NCBI GenBank assembly: GCA_032717465.1
Contig: CM064713.1
Coordinates: 9,265,950 to 9,329,949 of the forward strand
Source of the DNA: Coenobita brevimanus
Lineage: Eukaryota > Arthropoda > Malacostraca > Decapoda > Coenobitidae
Length of the DNA stretch: 64,000 nt
Reading direction: 5' to 3'
Shown: positions 11,015-22,150 of the stretch, in pieces
Layout: each line of letters starts with the position of its first letter
How positions within the stretch are numbered: position 1 is the first letter of the stretch
Program-made: the position numbers and the translations under genes
Notes under the pieces: model-generated
The model's database searches: none
The model's input: the letters and a program-made list of their open reading frames with translations, nothing else
What the model was told of the DNA's origin: nothing

Positions 11015-12388
11015 ATGGAAGTGATTCTAAATTCTACTCTGGAAGCTGTCGTGTGCGGAGTAAAATTTAATAACACGTATCTGTCTATTTGCTCTCTGTA
11101 CTGTCATCCACATGGCCTCATTGTTAGTGATGCTTTAAATTCACTATTTGAACATCTACTGGGGAATAAGTTAGTGTTGGGCGATTTTAACGCCCATCAC
11201 TATCAATGGGGTAGCTTGAGGATTGATGGTCGTGGGGAGCAAGTTGCCGACCTAATACTAACACCGGATATATTTATCCACGAAAACGTGGTTCCGCAGG
11301 GAAGTGTGCTTAGTCCTACTTTATTTAGTATTATGATCAATGATATTCTGTCATCAGCTCCTATCCTGAGGAAACTTAAATATTCGCTCCATGCTGACGA
11401 TTGTGTAATATGGCACTCTTCCCATGATACACAATTTTCGGCTGGGCGGATTCAAACAGCCCTTGATTTCGTCCACCAATGGGCCTTGCAGTGGGGATTT
11501 AAGTTATCCGTCCCTATGTGTGCCGCTGTAGTCTTCACTAATCGTAACATACCTAATTTGTGCCTAACTTTGGATAATCAGGCGGTACCTTTTCAAAATT
11601 CTGTAAAGTTTTTGGGCATATATTTTGATCATCATTTGAACTTCAAAATTCATGTTAATAATTTGCTTGCTCGTTGTGATAAATCAGTAAATGTCCTGAA
11701 GTACCTAGTGGGTACTACATGGGGTGCCGACAGAAAACCTTTATTAATGGTGTATAAGTTCCTTATTCGATCGAAGCTAGACCATGGCGCACAGGTGAAT
11801 GGCTCGGTATCCGATGCCACGCTGAAAGGATTGGATGTGTTGCAGAATAAATGTTTGCGAATGTGTCTTGGAGCCATCCTCTGTACCCGTGTAGCTTGTA
11901 TGGAAGTGGAGGCGAATGTGTCTCCCCTCCGTATTCACCGTGACCACCTGGCCTTGTCATATGGCCTCAGAACATCGAGGAAAAGTAATATCGGCAATGT
12001 GGCCTGTACCCCCCTGCATCAATACCACCACCTTCTGCAGGGGGTGCGTCAGCCACTTGCGGTTCGCCTCCACTTACTGACTCAGGAGCTTGGTGTGGAC
12101 CTCAGTGACTGTGACAAGTTGATGTTAAAAAATATAGCGCCTTGGGAGCCACCCGGCTTTACCGTTGATGCATCATGGCTCTCAGCACCAAAGGCCAAGG
12201 CGCCGGAGGCGGAGGTCCACCACTTGTTTCGTAACATCATCGTGCGTCACTTGGGGTCCCACCAACTGTACACCGACGGTTCCAATTCGAGTGAATGTGT
12301 GGGTGCAAGTGTATGGTTGACCGAATGTGCTCTCAGGCATCGGTTGCCGACTCATACATCTGAGTTTACAGTCCGAGACTGTGTATGA
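11015..12388 (+). CDS. ORF2 of I-group LINE: endonuclease fused in frame to RT and RNase H (457 aa)
   Basis: The open frame carries part of an APE-type endonuclease (LGDFNAHHYQWGS, about residues 56-68). It then passes directly into the middle of a reverse transcriptase at VPQGSVLSPTLFSIMINDIL (about residues 94-113). The catalytic box reads HADDCVIW (about 128-135) instead of YADD or FADD. The thumb and linker follow, then an RNase H start YTDGSNSSECVGASVWL near residues 420-436, cut short at the stop. Normal proteins have hundreds of residues between the endonuclease GDFNA motif and the PQGS motif, including the first RT aspartate motif; these are missing. The upstream frame lacks the endonuclease N-terminus. 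The long open frame therefore encodes no complete polymerase. Confidence 0.75.
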   Translation: MEVILNSTLEAVVCGVKFNNTYLSICSLYCHPHGLIVSDALNSLFEHLLGNKLVLGDFNAHHYQWGSLRIDGRGEQVADLILTPDIFIHENVVPQGSVLSPTLFSIMINDILSSAPILRKLKYSLHADDCVIWHSSHDTQFSAGRIQTALDFVHQWALQWGFKLSVPMCAAVVFTNRNIPNLCLTLDNQAVPFQNSVKFLGIYFDHHLNFKIHVNNLLARCDKSVNVLKYLVGTTWGADRKPLLMVYKFLIRSKLDHGAQVNGSVSDATLKGLDVLQNKCLRMCLGAILCTRVACMEVEANVSPLRIHRDHLALSYGLRTSRKSNIGNVACTPLHQYHHLLQGVRQPLAVRLHLLTQELGVDLSDCDKLMLKNIAPWEPPGFTVDASWLSAPKAKAPEAEVHHLFRNIIVRHLGSHQLYTDGSNSSECVGASVWLTECALRHRLPTHTSEFTVRDCV

Positions 12389-12547
12389 ATTACTTTGTGG
12401 AACGTCTCGAGCCGTGGGCCTCTCAGAGGATTCCCGGAGAATGCACATTATCCACATGAGTGTTCACACCCATGGTGGGTGTTAAAATGTGACCTGCCCG
12501 AGATTGTGTAGGGATTCTCAACTTCCTGTAATTAATCGTAAGTGTAG

Positions 12548-12767
12548 TGTTAGGTTAACTAGTAAACTGCTTGTTCTAAGAAATTTGTAAATTCAAGAAC
12601 TGGCACGTTTCCTGGTTAATAATGTTAGGTTAACTAGTAAACTGCTTGTTCTAAGAAATTTGTAAATTCAAGAACTGGCACTTTTCCTGGTTAATAAGCA
12701 TTACCCAGTAAACTGCAAGGGTTCTGAGAGATTTGTAAATTCAAAGACTACGTTTCCTGGTTAATAA
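12548..12767. repeat. 75-bp tandem repeat, about 3 units
   Basis: Units begin at 12548 and 12623 with TGTTAGGTTAACTAGTAAAC and end with TTTCCTGGTTAATAA. The first two are almost identical. A third, diverged unit occupies about 12698-12767. It may be the 3'UTR of the preceding LINE or an independent minisatellite. Confidence 0.9.
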
Positions 12768-12769
12768 TA

Positions 12770-14675
12770 AAATAAGTACTGATTGCTAGGCAGAGAGAGA
12801 GAGAGAGAAATGACACTTTTGATGCTCCACCTTGATTCCTTTCGCAGGAGCAGATGGCGGGTGCACCATTGTCGTGCAGATCAGCTGGTCGTCCCTGTTG
12901 CATGTTGCCACCTCTTCTCTTCTGCCTCATCATCTATTTACTATTAATTTGTATTATATCATTCTACACGTAGGCACAGTTACACCACAACTGTCACACC
13001 TACACTGTGTATTACATACATCACACTACATAACAATTAGTCATTAATGTAAATGTAGCGAACTTTTCGCTCAGTTTGACCTCTGTACAGGATTTTTCAC
13101 CATAGTCACGGAGTTTTTTCCTCAAGCTTGCTTCTATTAACGTAAATACGAGTTTTTTTTTTTTGCTCACTGGTGACTGTGACTTTCTCCTGTAGCAGGA
13201 TAGCACACACACACCACAGTGTGAATCTTGTGTGACTGAGTTAGGATTTATATGTATGTAAATTGAAATTTTTTTTCCTCAAGGAAAAAAAAATTGATTT
13301 TGATTGGGCATAATGTCACGAGTTGGCGCGATCCTATATTTAAATAAACTCGTGACATTGAACTTTGGTGGGAAACCGTGAATTCTAGTGGAATCCCAGT
13401 ATATATCACTCAGTCAACCGCCACATATTCACCCGATCGGGAGTGTTTTCAGAACAATTTTTCACTGTTTCATAAGTGATGGCCTTTGTGCGTGACATTA
13501 GTGCTTCCGCTGAGTGATTTATTATGGGCGTGTTTTGCCCACAATTTTTTCGTTAGCCGTTAGCAAGTACGGCCCGCTCTCGCCTCTCACAATTTGAAAG
13601 CAGTCAGGATTTGAGCGTTGTGGAAGCAGGTTCGATTGGGCCCAGTGTGGAGCAGTGCCGCCGTTGTCCAGCGAGTTCCTGAATTCCCACCTAGTGTGAA
13701 CCGGCAATAGGTTTAGTGTGTGCAGCATCTTTCCTCAGCAACGACGCCCAGTCCATTCCGCTTAGCCCACTCTCTGACCAATATTTTTCTTTCGTATTTT
13801 CCTAGGCATAAGAGTTTAGCTTTTGAGTGAGCGAGTGAGTGTGTTCTCCTTATTTTGAATTCATTTTGAAACATGTAACGTAAATTTATTCATTGTAATC
13901 AATAAATTAACAGTTCTTTTTTCTTGAGCTTAATGTAATGTAAACTCGTGTTTTATTTCTCCACATTATGCTTATTTCACTTACAGCTCCTAGTTTGCAT
14001 AAATGCTTTGCATTATTCATAACTGGTACATAGGCCAGTCCTTTTTATTAACTTAAATCCGTTGTGCAACCAGGAGTTAATGCACCGGCAAGAACCTGTT
14101 TATCATTAATAGCATTAAATATTGATTGTCAGGGGTGGAGTCACTTTCTCCAGAGGCTAATAGTACCAATAAATGCACGTGTGAGTAATTAGTCTCTGCT
14201 GTGTACTGTTGAGAAAGTTTATAAATTCTCGTCCTTAGAGAATCGGCGAAGTAAGCCGCCATAAAGTAATCATTGCTTGATTCTTGCAAGTCAATTCTTT
14301 GTTAATATTGACAAGTTAACATTTAAAGTATTATTGAATATTATTCTTTAATATTGCACACTCTCAAAAACCCCATGACACCTAACACTAAGAAAACATC
14401 CCTATCCCAACGTAGACTTTCCTGTCTGAGAAAAAGTGCAACAACGGTACACAGAACAGACATCGCGACCGTCACTAGGCTACCTTGAAGCGGGCATATT
14501 CTTAGTTGCCTCAGAGGTTTTGTAACGCCGCTTCCTTGGCGATTCATTCTGTATTACATTACACTTTAGTATCGTTATGTATGCCACTGATGCATACTGT
14601 GTCCATGGTAATATGACAAATAAAACACAAGAGAATGTTAAGGTGTAATACGCAGAAGAAACTAATAAGGAACAA
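12770..14675. other. Noncoding stretch with two local inverted repeats
   Basis: No gene was recognised. A poly-T/poly-A hairpin (TTTTTTTTCC-TCAA-GGAAAAAAAA) lies near 13271-13292. A perfect 13-bp inverted repeat, AATGTCACGAGTT at 13312-13324 and its complement at 13347-13359, encloses 22 bases. The rest is AT-rich with short open frames only. Confidence 0.6.
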
Positions 14676-14895
14676 GGCCAGTATTCCCGTCGTGTAAGGA
14701 GGCTCGTTAGCACCTCCCCGTCAGTGATTTACTATTGGATATGGCTGGCTAATATCCCTGTGTGCGTTATTTATGCTGGGTATGGCGATGTTAGGAGGAT
14801 TTATATAACATATATGAGACAGGATGGTATAAGCAAAATAAACCCCTTTGGAAAAATTGTTAAACACCTTCAATAACTGACGAGAATATGATCCC
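14676..14895. mobile_element. ~215-bp MITE family, copy a
   Basis: The left end carries GGCCAGTATTCCCGTCG, then AAGGAGGCTCGTTAGCACCT. The right end is a degenerate inverted counterpart ending CTGACGAGAATATGATCC. The copy has the family's internal landmarks TGGGTATGGCGATG and ACAGGATGGTATAA. It has no coding capacity. The ends are shared with the copies at 28269, 28601 and 40882. Confidence 0.7.
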
Positions 14896-15103
14896 AGGAG
14901 TCACCAAGCCTCCTATAGGACTTGGTATACGAGCAATTGTCCGACGTTTAAAGCGAGGGTCATTAATTTCATGCACCAGGGGACAGTATGAACAAAAATG
15001 ACGACCATTTTCCTAAGTAAACCTTTTTGGGCAACAACCGGTTGTCATTAGCTGGAATATAATATTAGAACTGTCTCGAAAAAGAGGCTCAATGATCTAG
15101 TCA

Positions 15104-15180
15104 CGTATTCTCGTCGGCCAAGGGAGCTCCCTATCACCTCTTCCCAAGGTATTTATTTTTCTTATTACATCTTACAGTGA
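15104..15180. mobile_element. ~215-bp MITE family, copy b (left part only)
   Basis: It starts CGTATTCTCGTCGGCCAAGG and continues GAGCTCCCTATCACCTCTTCC, the left inverted end of the family. It is cut off where the family A LINE begins (first ATG at 15193), so the LINE probably inserted in or next to this MITE. Confidence 0.65.
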
Positions 15181-15192
15181 AAGATCGGGAAA

Positions 15193-17246
15193 ATGGCAGC
15201 GTGGAGGATGAATGGCAGTTGTTTTAAGAGTGCTGTGGTGGGGCATGCAGAAGAGGTGTGTGGTGTGAGACGTGTGGGTGGTGGTGTAAGAAAAGGAAGT
15301 GAATGGTGGTGCGAGGAAGTAAGTATGGCTGTGGCTGAGAAGAGACGTGCATATGAAGTGTGGCTGCAGAGGAAGGATGAAATGTCATATGAAAGGTATA
15401 AGGAAAAGAGGAATAGAGTGAGAAGGGCTGTGCGTGATGCTAAAGTGGCAGCAGATGAGAGGTGGGGTAGGCGGCTGACAGAGAATTTTCAACAGAATAA
15501 GAAAATGTTTTGGAAGGAGGTGAAAAGGGTGCGAAAGGGAGAGTCTGGGAAGGAAGAACGAGTAAAAGCAGAGGATAGAAGGATGTTAATTGAGATGGAT
15601 GCAGTAAGGAAGAGATGGGCAAAGTATTTTGAAAGATTATTAAATGTAGAGGAGGAAAGGGTGGCTGAGATTGTGGCGGATGGAAGGGTGCAAGGAATAA
15701 ATGTGTTGGGAGAGTTGAATGATTCTTTGATCACGAAGGAGGAAGTGGAGAAGGCAGTAAAGGAGATGAAAACAGGGAAAGCTGCAGGTATGGATGGGTG
15801 TGCTGTGGAATGCCTGAAGGGTGGTGGAGTGACTATTGTTGACTAGTTAGTAAGATTGTTGAATGTGTGCTTTGAGAAAGGTATGGTGCCAATTGACTGG
15901 GCAAGTGCTTGTGTGGTCCCGTTGTATAAAGGCAAGGGTGATAAGTATGAATGTACTAGCTTTAGGGGTATAAGTCTGTTGAGTGTTGTAGGTAAGGTGT
16001 ATGGTAGAGTGTTAATTATGAGAGTTAGAGAGGGTACAGAGGGAGTGATTAGTGATGAGCAGTGTGGCTTTAGGAGAGGGAGGGGATGCGTTGATCAGGT
16101 GTTTGCTGTGAGACAAGTGTGTGAAAAGTATTTAGCGAAAGGCAAGGATGTGTTTTGGGCATTCGAGGATTTAGAGAAAGCGTATGATAGAACTGATAGC
16201 AAGGCTTTGTGGACTGTATTAAGATTGTATGGACTTGATGGTAGGTTACTAAAAGGGGTGAAAAATTTTTATGTAAATAGTAGAGCGTGTGTAAGAGTGG
16301 GAAATGCTGTGAGTGATTGGTTTCCCGTGAGAGTGGGGCTGCGACAGGGATGTGTGATGTCGCCTTGGTTGTTTAATATTTACATGGATGGTGTTGTAAG
16401 GGAGGTGAATGCAAGAGTTTTAGGTGGTCTGAGTCTGGTAAATGTTGATGGAGGAGAGTGGAATCTGAAGCAGCTGCTGTTTGCAGATGATACTGCACTG
16501 GTGACTGATTCAGAGGAGAGATTGAGACAGTTGGTAGAGGAGTTTGGAAGGGTGTGTGAAAGGAGGAAATTGAAAGTAAATGAGAATAAGAGTAAAGTGA
16601 TGAAGTGTACGAGGTTGATAGATGGTAGGGGGATGAATATAGTTTTGAATGGTGAGTTGCTTGAGGAGGTAGATTGTTTTAAATATCTAGGGTCACATGT
16701 TGCTGTGGATGGAAGAATAGATGCAGAAGTGAAGTTTAGAATAAATGAAGTAGGAAAGGTGCTGGGAGGAATGAAAAAGTGTTTAAATGTCGTTCGCTTA
16801 GAATGGATGTAAAGAGAAGGCTGTATGAGGGTGTTATGGTACCGACTGCATTATATGGGGCTGAAACATTTAATAAGGGTGTAGCAGAGAGGAAAAGTTT
16901 GAATGTAATGGAGATGAGATGTCTGAGGAGTATGTGTGGAGTGATGCGTATGGATCGAGTGCGAAATGATGAAGTGCGAAGGAGAACTGGAGTTGTTCGG
17001 GAGATGGCTGGTAGAGTTGAGCAGAGGGTGTTGCAATGGTTTGGGCATATGGAGAGAATGGATAATGAGCGATTGGTGAAAAAGATAACTAGATCTAATG
17101 TGAGAGGGGTAAGGCTGAGAGGAAGACCACGAATAGGATGGATGGACATTGTGAAGAGAGCGCTGGATGCGAGAGGGATGTCTGTTGAGCAAGGAAGAGT
17201 GGCTGTGCGTGACAGAAATAAATGGAGAGAAATTGTGAATGAATAA
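15193..17246 (+). pseudogene. RTE-like reverse transcriptase, one stop and one frameshift
   Basis: The protein copies element RNA at a nicked target. The N-terminal linker (to 15843) is charged and ends with the RT entry motif KEMKTGKAAGMDGC. One in-frame TAG at 15844-15846 interrupts it. The same frame continues from 15856 with VPLYKGKGDKYECTSFRGIS, EQCGFRRGRGCVDQ, FEDLEKAYDR (first catalytic aspartates, about residues 103-112 counted from 15856), GLRQGCVMSPWLFNIYMDGV and FADDTALV (209-216). A one-base frameshift near 16785 moves to the frame ending at 17246 with LYGAETF, QWFGHMERMD and GRPRIGW. Only two lesions in ~2 kb indicate a young copy, and the catalytic residues are intact. Confidence 0.9.
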
Positions 17247-17578
17247 GTGATGACGCAGCCCTGAGGGGGATATTCTCCCGCATTTGGTCTGATCAGCTAG
17301 TCAGGTCAGGTGCGGGTAAGGGGATCGGTCTATTATGATGTGGCAGGGGTAAACCAGTTCTGCTGTCGGGCCCTGCTGCGGATGTCACTGATTGCATTGC
17401 GCAGTTGACCCTTGTGCGGTGTGGTGCGGTGAGGATCTGTCCGTTCTCCCCTTTGGGGCTAAGATGCGAATGAATGTGTTTGAATGGATGAGTAAATGGA
17501 GAGTGAGTCGTCCTGTCTCGGCTACCTCCCTTTCCTTGGGGGAAGCAGCCTAGGTATATAGATAGAGATAGATAGACA
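15193..17578 (+). mobile_element. RTE-like LINE family A, 5'-truncated but fresh copy
   Basis: The coding part is at 15193-17246, followed by a ~310-bp 3'UTR and a GATA-type tail at about 17556-17578. The endonuclease domain is missing, so the insertion is 5'-truncated as is usual for LINEs. From 16890 onward it lies inside the long duplicated block; the same 3' portion is at 1-690. Confidence 0.9.
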
Positions 17579-17970
17579 TATTTGTTTGTTGTTTAGATCA
17601 GTCTACTATCGCCGTACTCTGCCTAAGTGATGTGTAGAATTATGTTCAACATCCGTTTATAAATATTAAATCGTTATGGAAGTGATGCTACGGAGCCTCC
17701 TCTGTAGTCACTGAAGTTTGTTATACTTGTGGGCGCAATATCTCCTGAACCCCACGACGGAATTCGACCAAACTTTCGTCAAGGATACAGTATGAAGCGA
17801 CGATGAACTAATTAGGTCAGCAGAGTCAAGGGGACAAAGGTCAAGGTCATATGGGTGTGGGCGCGACATCTGAACCTGTCAACGGATTTCGATCAAACTT
17901 CTGTGTGTTATACAGTATGAAGGAACTACGGCTGCAGTGCATGTGGATAATGAACAGAGTGAATTTCTCT

Positions 17971-18906
17971 ATCTGAAGGCTGAATTGAAACAGAGATGTG
18001 TCATGTCTCCATGGTTGTTTAATCTGTATATGGATGGGGTTATAAAAGCGATAGGCTACAAAGTAGGGCAGTGGATGATGGAGCGGCCCTAATGAGGAGG
18101 GCAGTGTTTGGAAACTCCCTGTACTGTTGTTTGCAGATACTTTGTTGTTCAGTGAAGACGAAGGGGAGCTGCAAAGTTTGGTGGATGACTTCGGGAGAGT
18201 ATGTAAGAAACGGAATCTAAAGGTGAATAGTAAAGTTATGGTCTTCGAGAGAAATGAAGTCAGTGAATGTACAATGAAGTTGGATGAGGAGGAAATGGAA
18301 AATGTGGGCGCATTTAAGTACTTGAGTAGTGTGATGAGTAAGGATGGAAGTTTAGAGGGTGAAGTGCCTGAAAGGGTACAACCAGGAAGAAAGGCTGCTG
18401 GTTCCTTGAAATCAGTGATAAGAAACAGGAAAGTGAGTATGGAAGTGAAAGAGTTACTACATGACAGTTTTGTGATAGGAACTCTGACGTATGGAAGTGA
18501 AGCTTGGACCTTGTTGAAGAGACAGTAGTCAAGAGTGAGAGCAGTGGAAATGAGTTCTTTGAGAGGAGCAGATGGAGTCACATGGAGAGACTGACTGACA
18601 AATGAGGAAGTGAAGGAACGTTGTGGTGTAGATGTGGATGTGATTGAAAGCTTTAGGAGAAACACACTGAGGTGGTTTCGCAATGTGGAGAGAATGAAGA
18701 GCGAGAGACTGACGAAGAGAGTGTATGTGAGTGAGGGAGTGAGGTGCAGGGGGGGGAAAGGGAAGGGGAGGCCAAGAATGAGATGGAGGGATGGGGTGGA
18801 GAGGTATATGAGAGAGGGGGATGGGAGCCGGAAGCAGGGCAGTGAAATGGTGGGGGACAGGGCGACGTGGAAGCGATTTGTTTGTGGTAACTCCTTACGG
18901 AATTAA
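17971..18906 (+). pseudogene. RTE-like LINE family B fragment (copy 2, in duplication)
   Basis: It is nearly identical to 1083-2017, including the missing aspartate codon in the FADD box, the TAG after LLKRQ and the TGA near 18594. One base of GAGGGAGGG has been lost near 18094 relative to copy 1. It encodes the RT C-terminal part and the GRPRMRWRDG tail, and cannot encode an active enzyme. Confidence 0.85.
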
Positions 18907-18919
18907 GGCGTCTTGGCAA

Positions 18920-21694
18920 TAGAAAGGCAGTACCTAATGATGCAGGCCAGTCAGATGATGGACTTAGCCTTTCAACCTTTTACTCAACAAAAATGGTGAG
19001 GCATATTCAAAGAGTAAAATGTATACTGAGGTGGAAGGACAGGAAAAAAAAAAAAAAAAACTTTTGCATTTGAAATCGATGGATTGAGGAAACAGGCTGT
19101 ATAAATACATCTGTGTGATGCAAAAGGTTCTTTTATACATAAATAGGCACATTTTGTTTCTATACCACGAAATACAACAATGATGTCAATGACTGTAAAG
19201 CTTTATGGATGCAGTTATTTACAACTGTTTTTTTTCCAAAGCTGTAATACAGGATAACAAGATCTACTTCTAAAGCAGTACACATATTTTTAGGTTGCAC
19301 GTGCATCATTATTTACAAGCAATACCGACTTACACAGACATTCCAACAAAATTGCTGACACTTAAGTACCAAAGGAGGTATGAAGAAATATTGACATTTT
19401 TTTTTTTTTGACTCCATAAATTTGCGTATGTCTAAAAAAGTGTTGACTTTTTCTTCCAATGCCATTAGAACAATTCTTTGCAGCTAACGGTAGTAATTTT
19501 AATTACAGCCTTCATTGACTTCCTTAGTACCTGGGAGCTCCCGTAAGGAAATAAAAACATCAAAAGAAAGTGGAAAAAAAACAATAGAAAGATGGCCCTC
19601 ATGCTGAAGGAGATAAGCATAGCAAATTATATGCCCCTGACTTGAATGACAATACAAAACCACCGAATTACTAACATTATTAAGAATTTTCGTAAGTAAC
19701 TTATCTTGACCGCTTATGTCGTCAGCTCAAGGTCGTCTATTATAATTTACTCTTGCAACCAGAAAAGATTTACACAACTTACAAAAGTGCCTTGGTAGTG
19801 GATGGATTAATAAAAGCTGTCTAAACCTGCCAAAAACTATAATACTCACCTAAACTGAATAAAGTCGCTTGGATAGCAAAGATATAATACAAAATACATC
19901 AGTTGGTTGAATGGAATAATCTTGGCATAATACAGATCACATTTGAGTAGAATAACATATATTTTTCTCATAATTAACACTAAACATTTTACAACTTTAA
20001 CTTTTTAATATCTTGAACCCCCGCACATTTGTTTCCCCTCTAGTTAGTAAGGTTGCCTCAACTTCAAGTCTTTCCTCCTCCCCCCCTTCTCCGTCATTCA
20101 TAGAGACGGTGATAATGAAGAACATACTTACCTCCTTTTGTTTTTAAATTGTCTACTAAGTCAAATACACCTGACTGTTGATTAAGCCAACAAACTTTCA
20201 AGAGCGTTATCTTACTGGAGGCAACAGTTACTTTTTCATTTAACCGAGAAAGTAACTTATTTTGTCAGCAAGAAAACAAAAGTCAAAATTATTGTGCTTT
20301 GATAAGGAGTGAACACGGGCATAGACAATGAGTACAGTAACCGTTTCCCTTCTTATCACAAGAAATAATTCTTAAGCTTTCAGTGTTATACTAGAGATGC
20401 TGGAGTTTGATTTAAACCTGGTTTGTGCAAATTATACTAAACCAGGGCCAGATGAATTACAGTAGATTGCAGCCAGGGCCAGGTTATCATAATGAACAAA
20501 CTTCTAACTTTGTTGAACCATGAGATATTTGGTTCCAGAGACTAATCACTAGTGCTATGTTAGTTATCAGTCACCGAAAAACAGAAAAGGAGGGTAAAGC
20601 ACGTGCAATTGAGGTAACATGTACGAGTAACGTTTTCAATGTTTTTATTTACATAATAGGAAAATAACTCTTAACACTAGGGCATGTCATGTTTAACTCA
20701 GGAACATTAGCATGCTTGCGTCCATTAATCAACGACATTCAGTAGCAGACTTGATACATGTCCAGTTTATCAGTGAAATGTCTCATGTAGAGGGAGTTCA
20801 GTGATGGAAGTGTAGAGAAATATTATTTCGTTCTCGAGTGAATCACGAGAAAGGCGATGATTAACCCATTACACCAACGGGAAAGTTGTTACGATTTTAC
20901 AAAAGCCCACTCAGGTATATGACGTAACTAGACCTCTTACGACTTAGATCAGCCGTGTCTGTTTACTGTACCGGTAAGATGGGTAGATCGATGGACAGAT
21001 AGTTTATTGACCACGCCTTAGTTACATGAATATAATACAAAGGGTTTTGATCCAACATAAAGCGCCAAAACTAATGGACTTTACCATTACTGAATGTTTA
21101 GTTAGTATTTTATTAGGGAAGTGAGTACAGCTCAGAAAAGTTTGGTTGCACTCAGCTTAACCGATTCAGCGTTGCTCATATAAGTCGATCCAGGTGCATC
21201 AGGGTTAAAAAACTCACATAAGTCTCGATCTTTTAAGCTCATTACTAAAATTTAAAAATCATATCAAGTTAATGTGTTAATAATTAGGATATTTCAGCTT
21301 CAATTAATCATACTAAGGTCGTCTTTTATACATTCTGATTACTACAAGACTCGTCAGATATGTTTAAGTTCAGTCAGGTTAGCTCAAGGCCATTTCTGTC
21401 AACGGAAGTTCAGTGAGGTTCATTCACGTTAGCTTCACGTCCAAAAGAAATTATTTTCGGTCCTCTATCGTCACATCCAAAAAATTCCTTTTGCACCAGA
21501 CTCATCCAGTCCATTCAGGCCAATGCAGATCGATTTAAGCTACGGCTTTGCGGTCATTTTGGAAATTGCCAGTTCTTTCCAGGCAGTGGTTTCAGAGGTT
21601 TGTCTGCCTTTCTGTCTATCATGCAATAATTTTACCACATCAGGAGCTTAGGGAACCGGGGCCATGCTACTTAGTTCAGACATATAACGTGAGT
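18920..21694. other. Noncoding stretch, duplicate of 2031-4802
   Basis: No gene was recognised. It differs from its counterpart only by a few homopolymer length changes and scattered substitutions (for example near 20030 and 20357). Confidence 0.75.
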
Positions 21695-21731
21695 GACCAT
21701 TTTATTGCCCCTGACCGATATTATGTGAGCA

Positions 21732-21734
<3 letters not shown>

Positions 21735-21812
<78 letters not shown>
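21735..21812. repeat. (GT)n microsatellite
   Basis: An uninterrupted GT array starts 40 bp after the end of the long duplication and directly abuts the tail side of a SINE family 1 copy. Confidence 0.97.
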
Positions 21813-21814
<2 letters not shown>

Positions 21815-22150
21815 GTCCGCCCATCCGTCCGATTCTGAGCAATGGCTTCACAGCCCGACTCCTGAGGCCCATCAGTCCTTTCATGTATAATGCATTTCCA
21901 AATACCATCCACTTCGGCGCTAACACCTACCGTCCATACTGATTATATGCTAAGGCTATCTCATACAGGATTGGTATACCGGTATTAACATGGTTATTTT
22001 TACATGTCGGTGGTTCTTAAGGTAGATCAGTAAAATCTGCATTAAAATAATTCAAATCCATATACTGTTCTCTGCCCCAGCCAGAACTCGAATCTGGGTC
22101 CACTGGAACTGCAGGCCACTTCTCTACTTTCTCGGCCGCCGCCTGTTCAC
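21815..22150 (-). mobile_element. SINE family 1 copy
   Basis: On the minus strand the tRNA-like head includes a B-box-like word near 22087-22100 (GACCCAGATTCGAGTTC). The body words GGTGTTAGCGCCGAAGTGG and CTCAGGAGTCGGGC follow toward 21820. The same order occurs at 29735 (+), 52228 (-) and 53216 (-). Confidence 0.75.

Larger units (their letters stand above)
8632..12457 (+). mobile_element. I-group LINE with gag-like ORF1 and RNase H, internally deleted
   Basis: This is a two-ORF non-LTR retrotransposon: gag-like zinc-knuckle protein (about 9624-10655), then endonuclease, reverse transcriptase and RNase H (about 10950-12388). RNase H at the C-terminus and a CCHC gag point to the I/Nimb/Loa/R1 side of the LINE tree rather than RTE or CR1. 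The 5' boundary is inferred from where the preceding tandem unit stops. The Harbinger-like element sits in the 5' region. ORF1 is frameshifted; ORF2 has lost internal pieces. The 3' limit is not clear and a 75-bp tandem repeat follows. Confidence 0.75.
16890..21694. repeat. Long near-identical direct duplication, copy 2
   Basis: This is the second copy of the block at 1-4802, in the same orientation and about 16.9 kb downstream. It includes the 3' part of the family A LINE, the AGGTCA-containing tandem repeat, a family B LINE fragment and a long noncoding stretch. After 21694 it runs into a (GT)n array and a SINE, whereas copy 1 runs into a family C LINE fragment. The inactivating changes in the family B fragment are shared by both copies, so the duplication came after those mutations. 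Confidence 0.95.
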
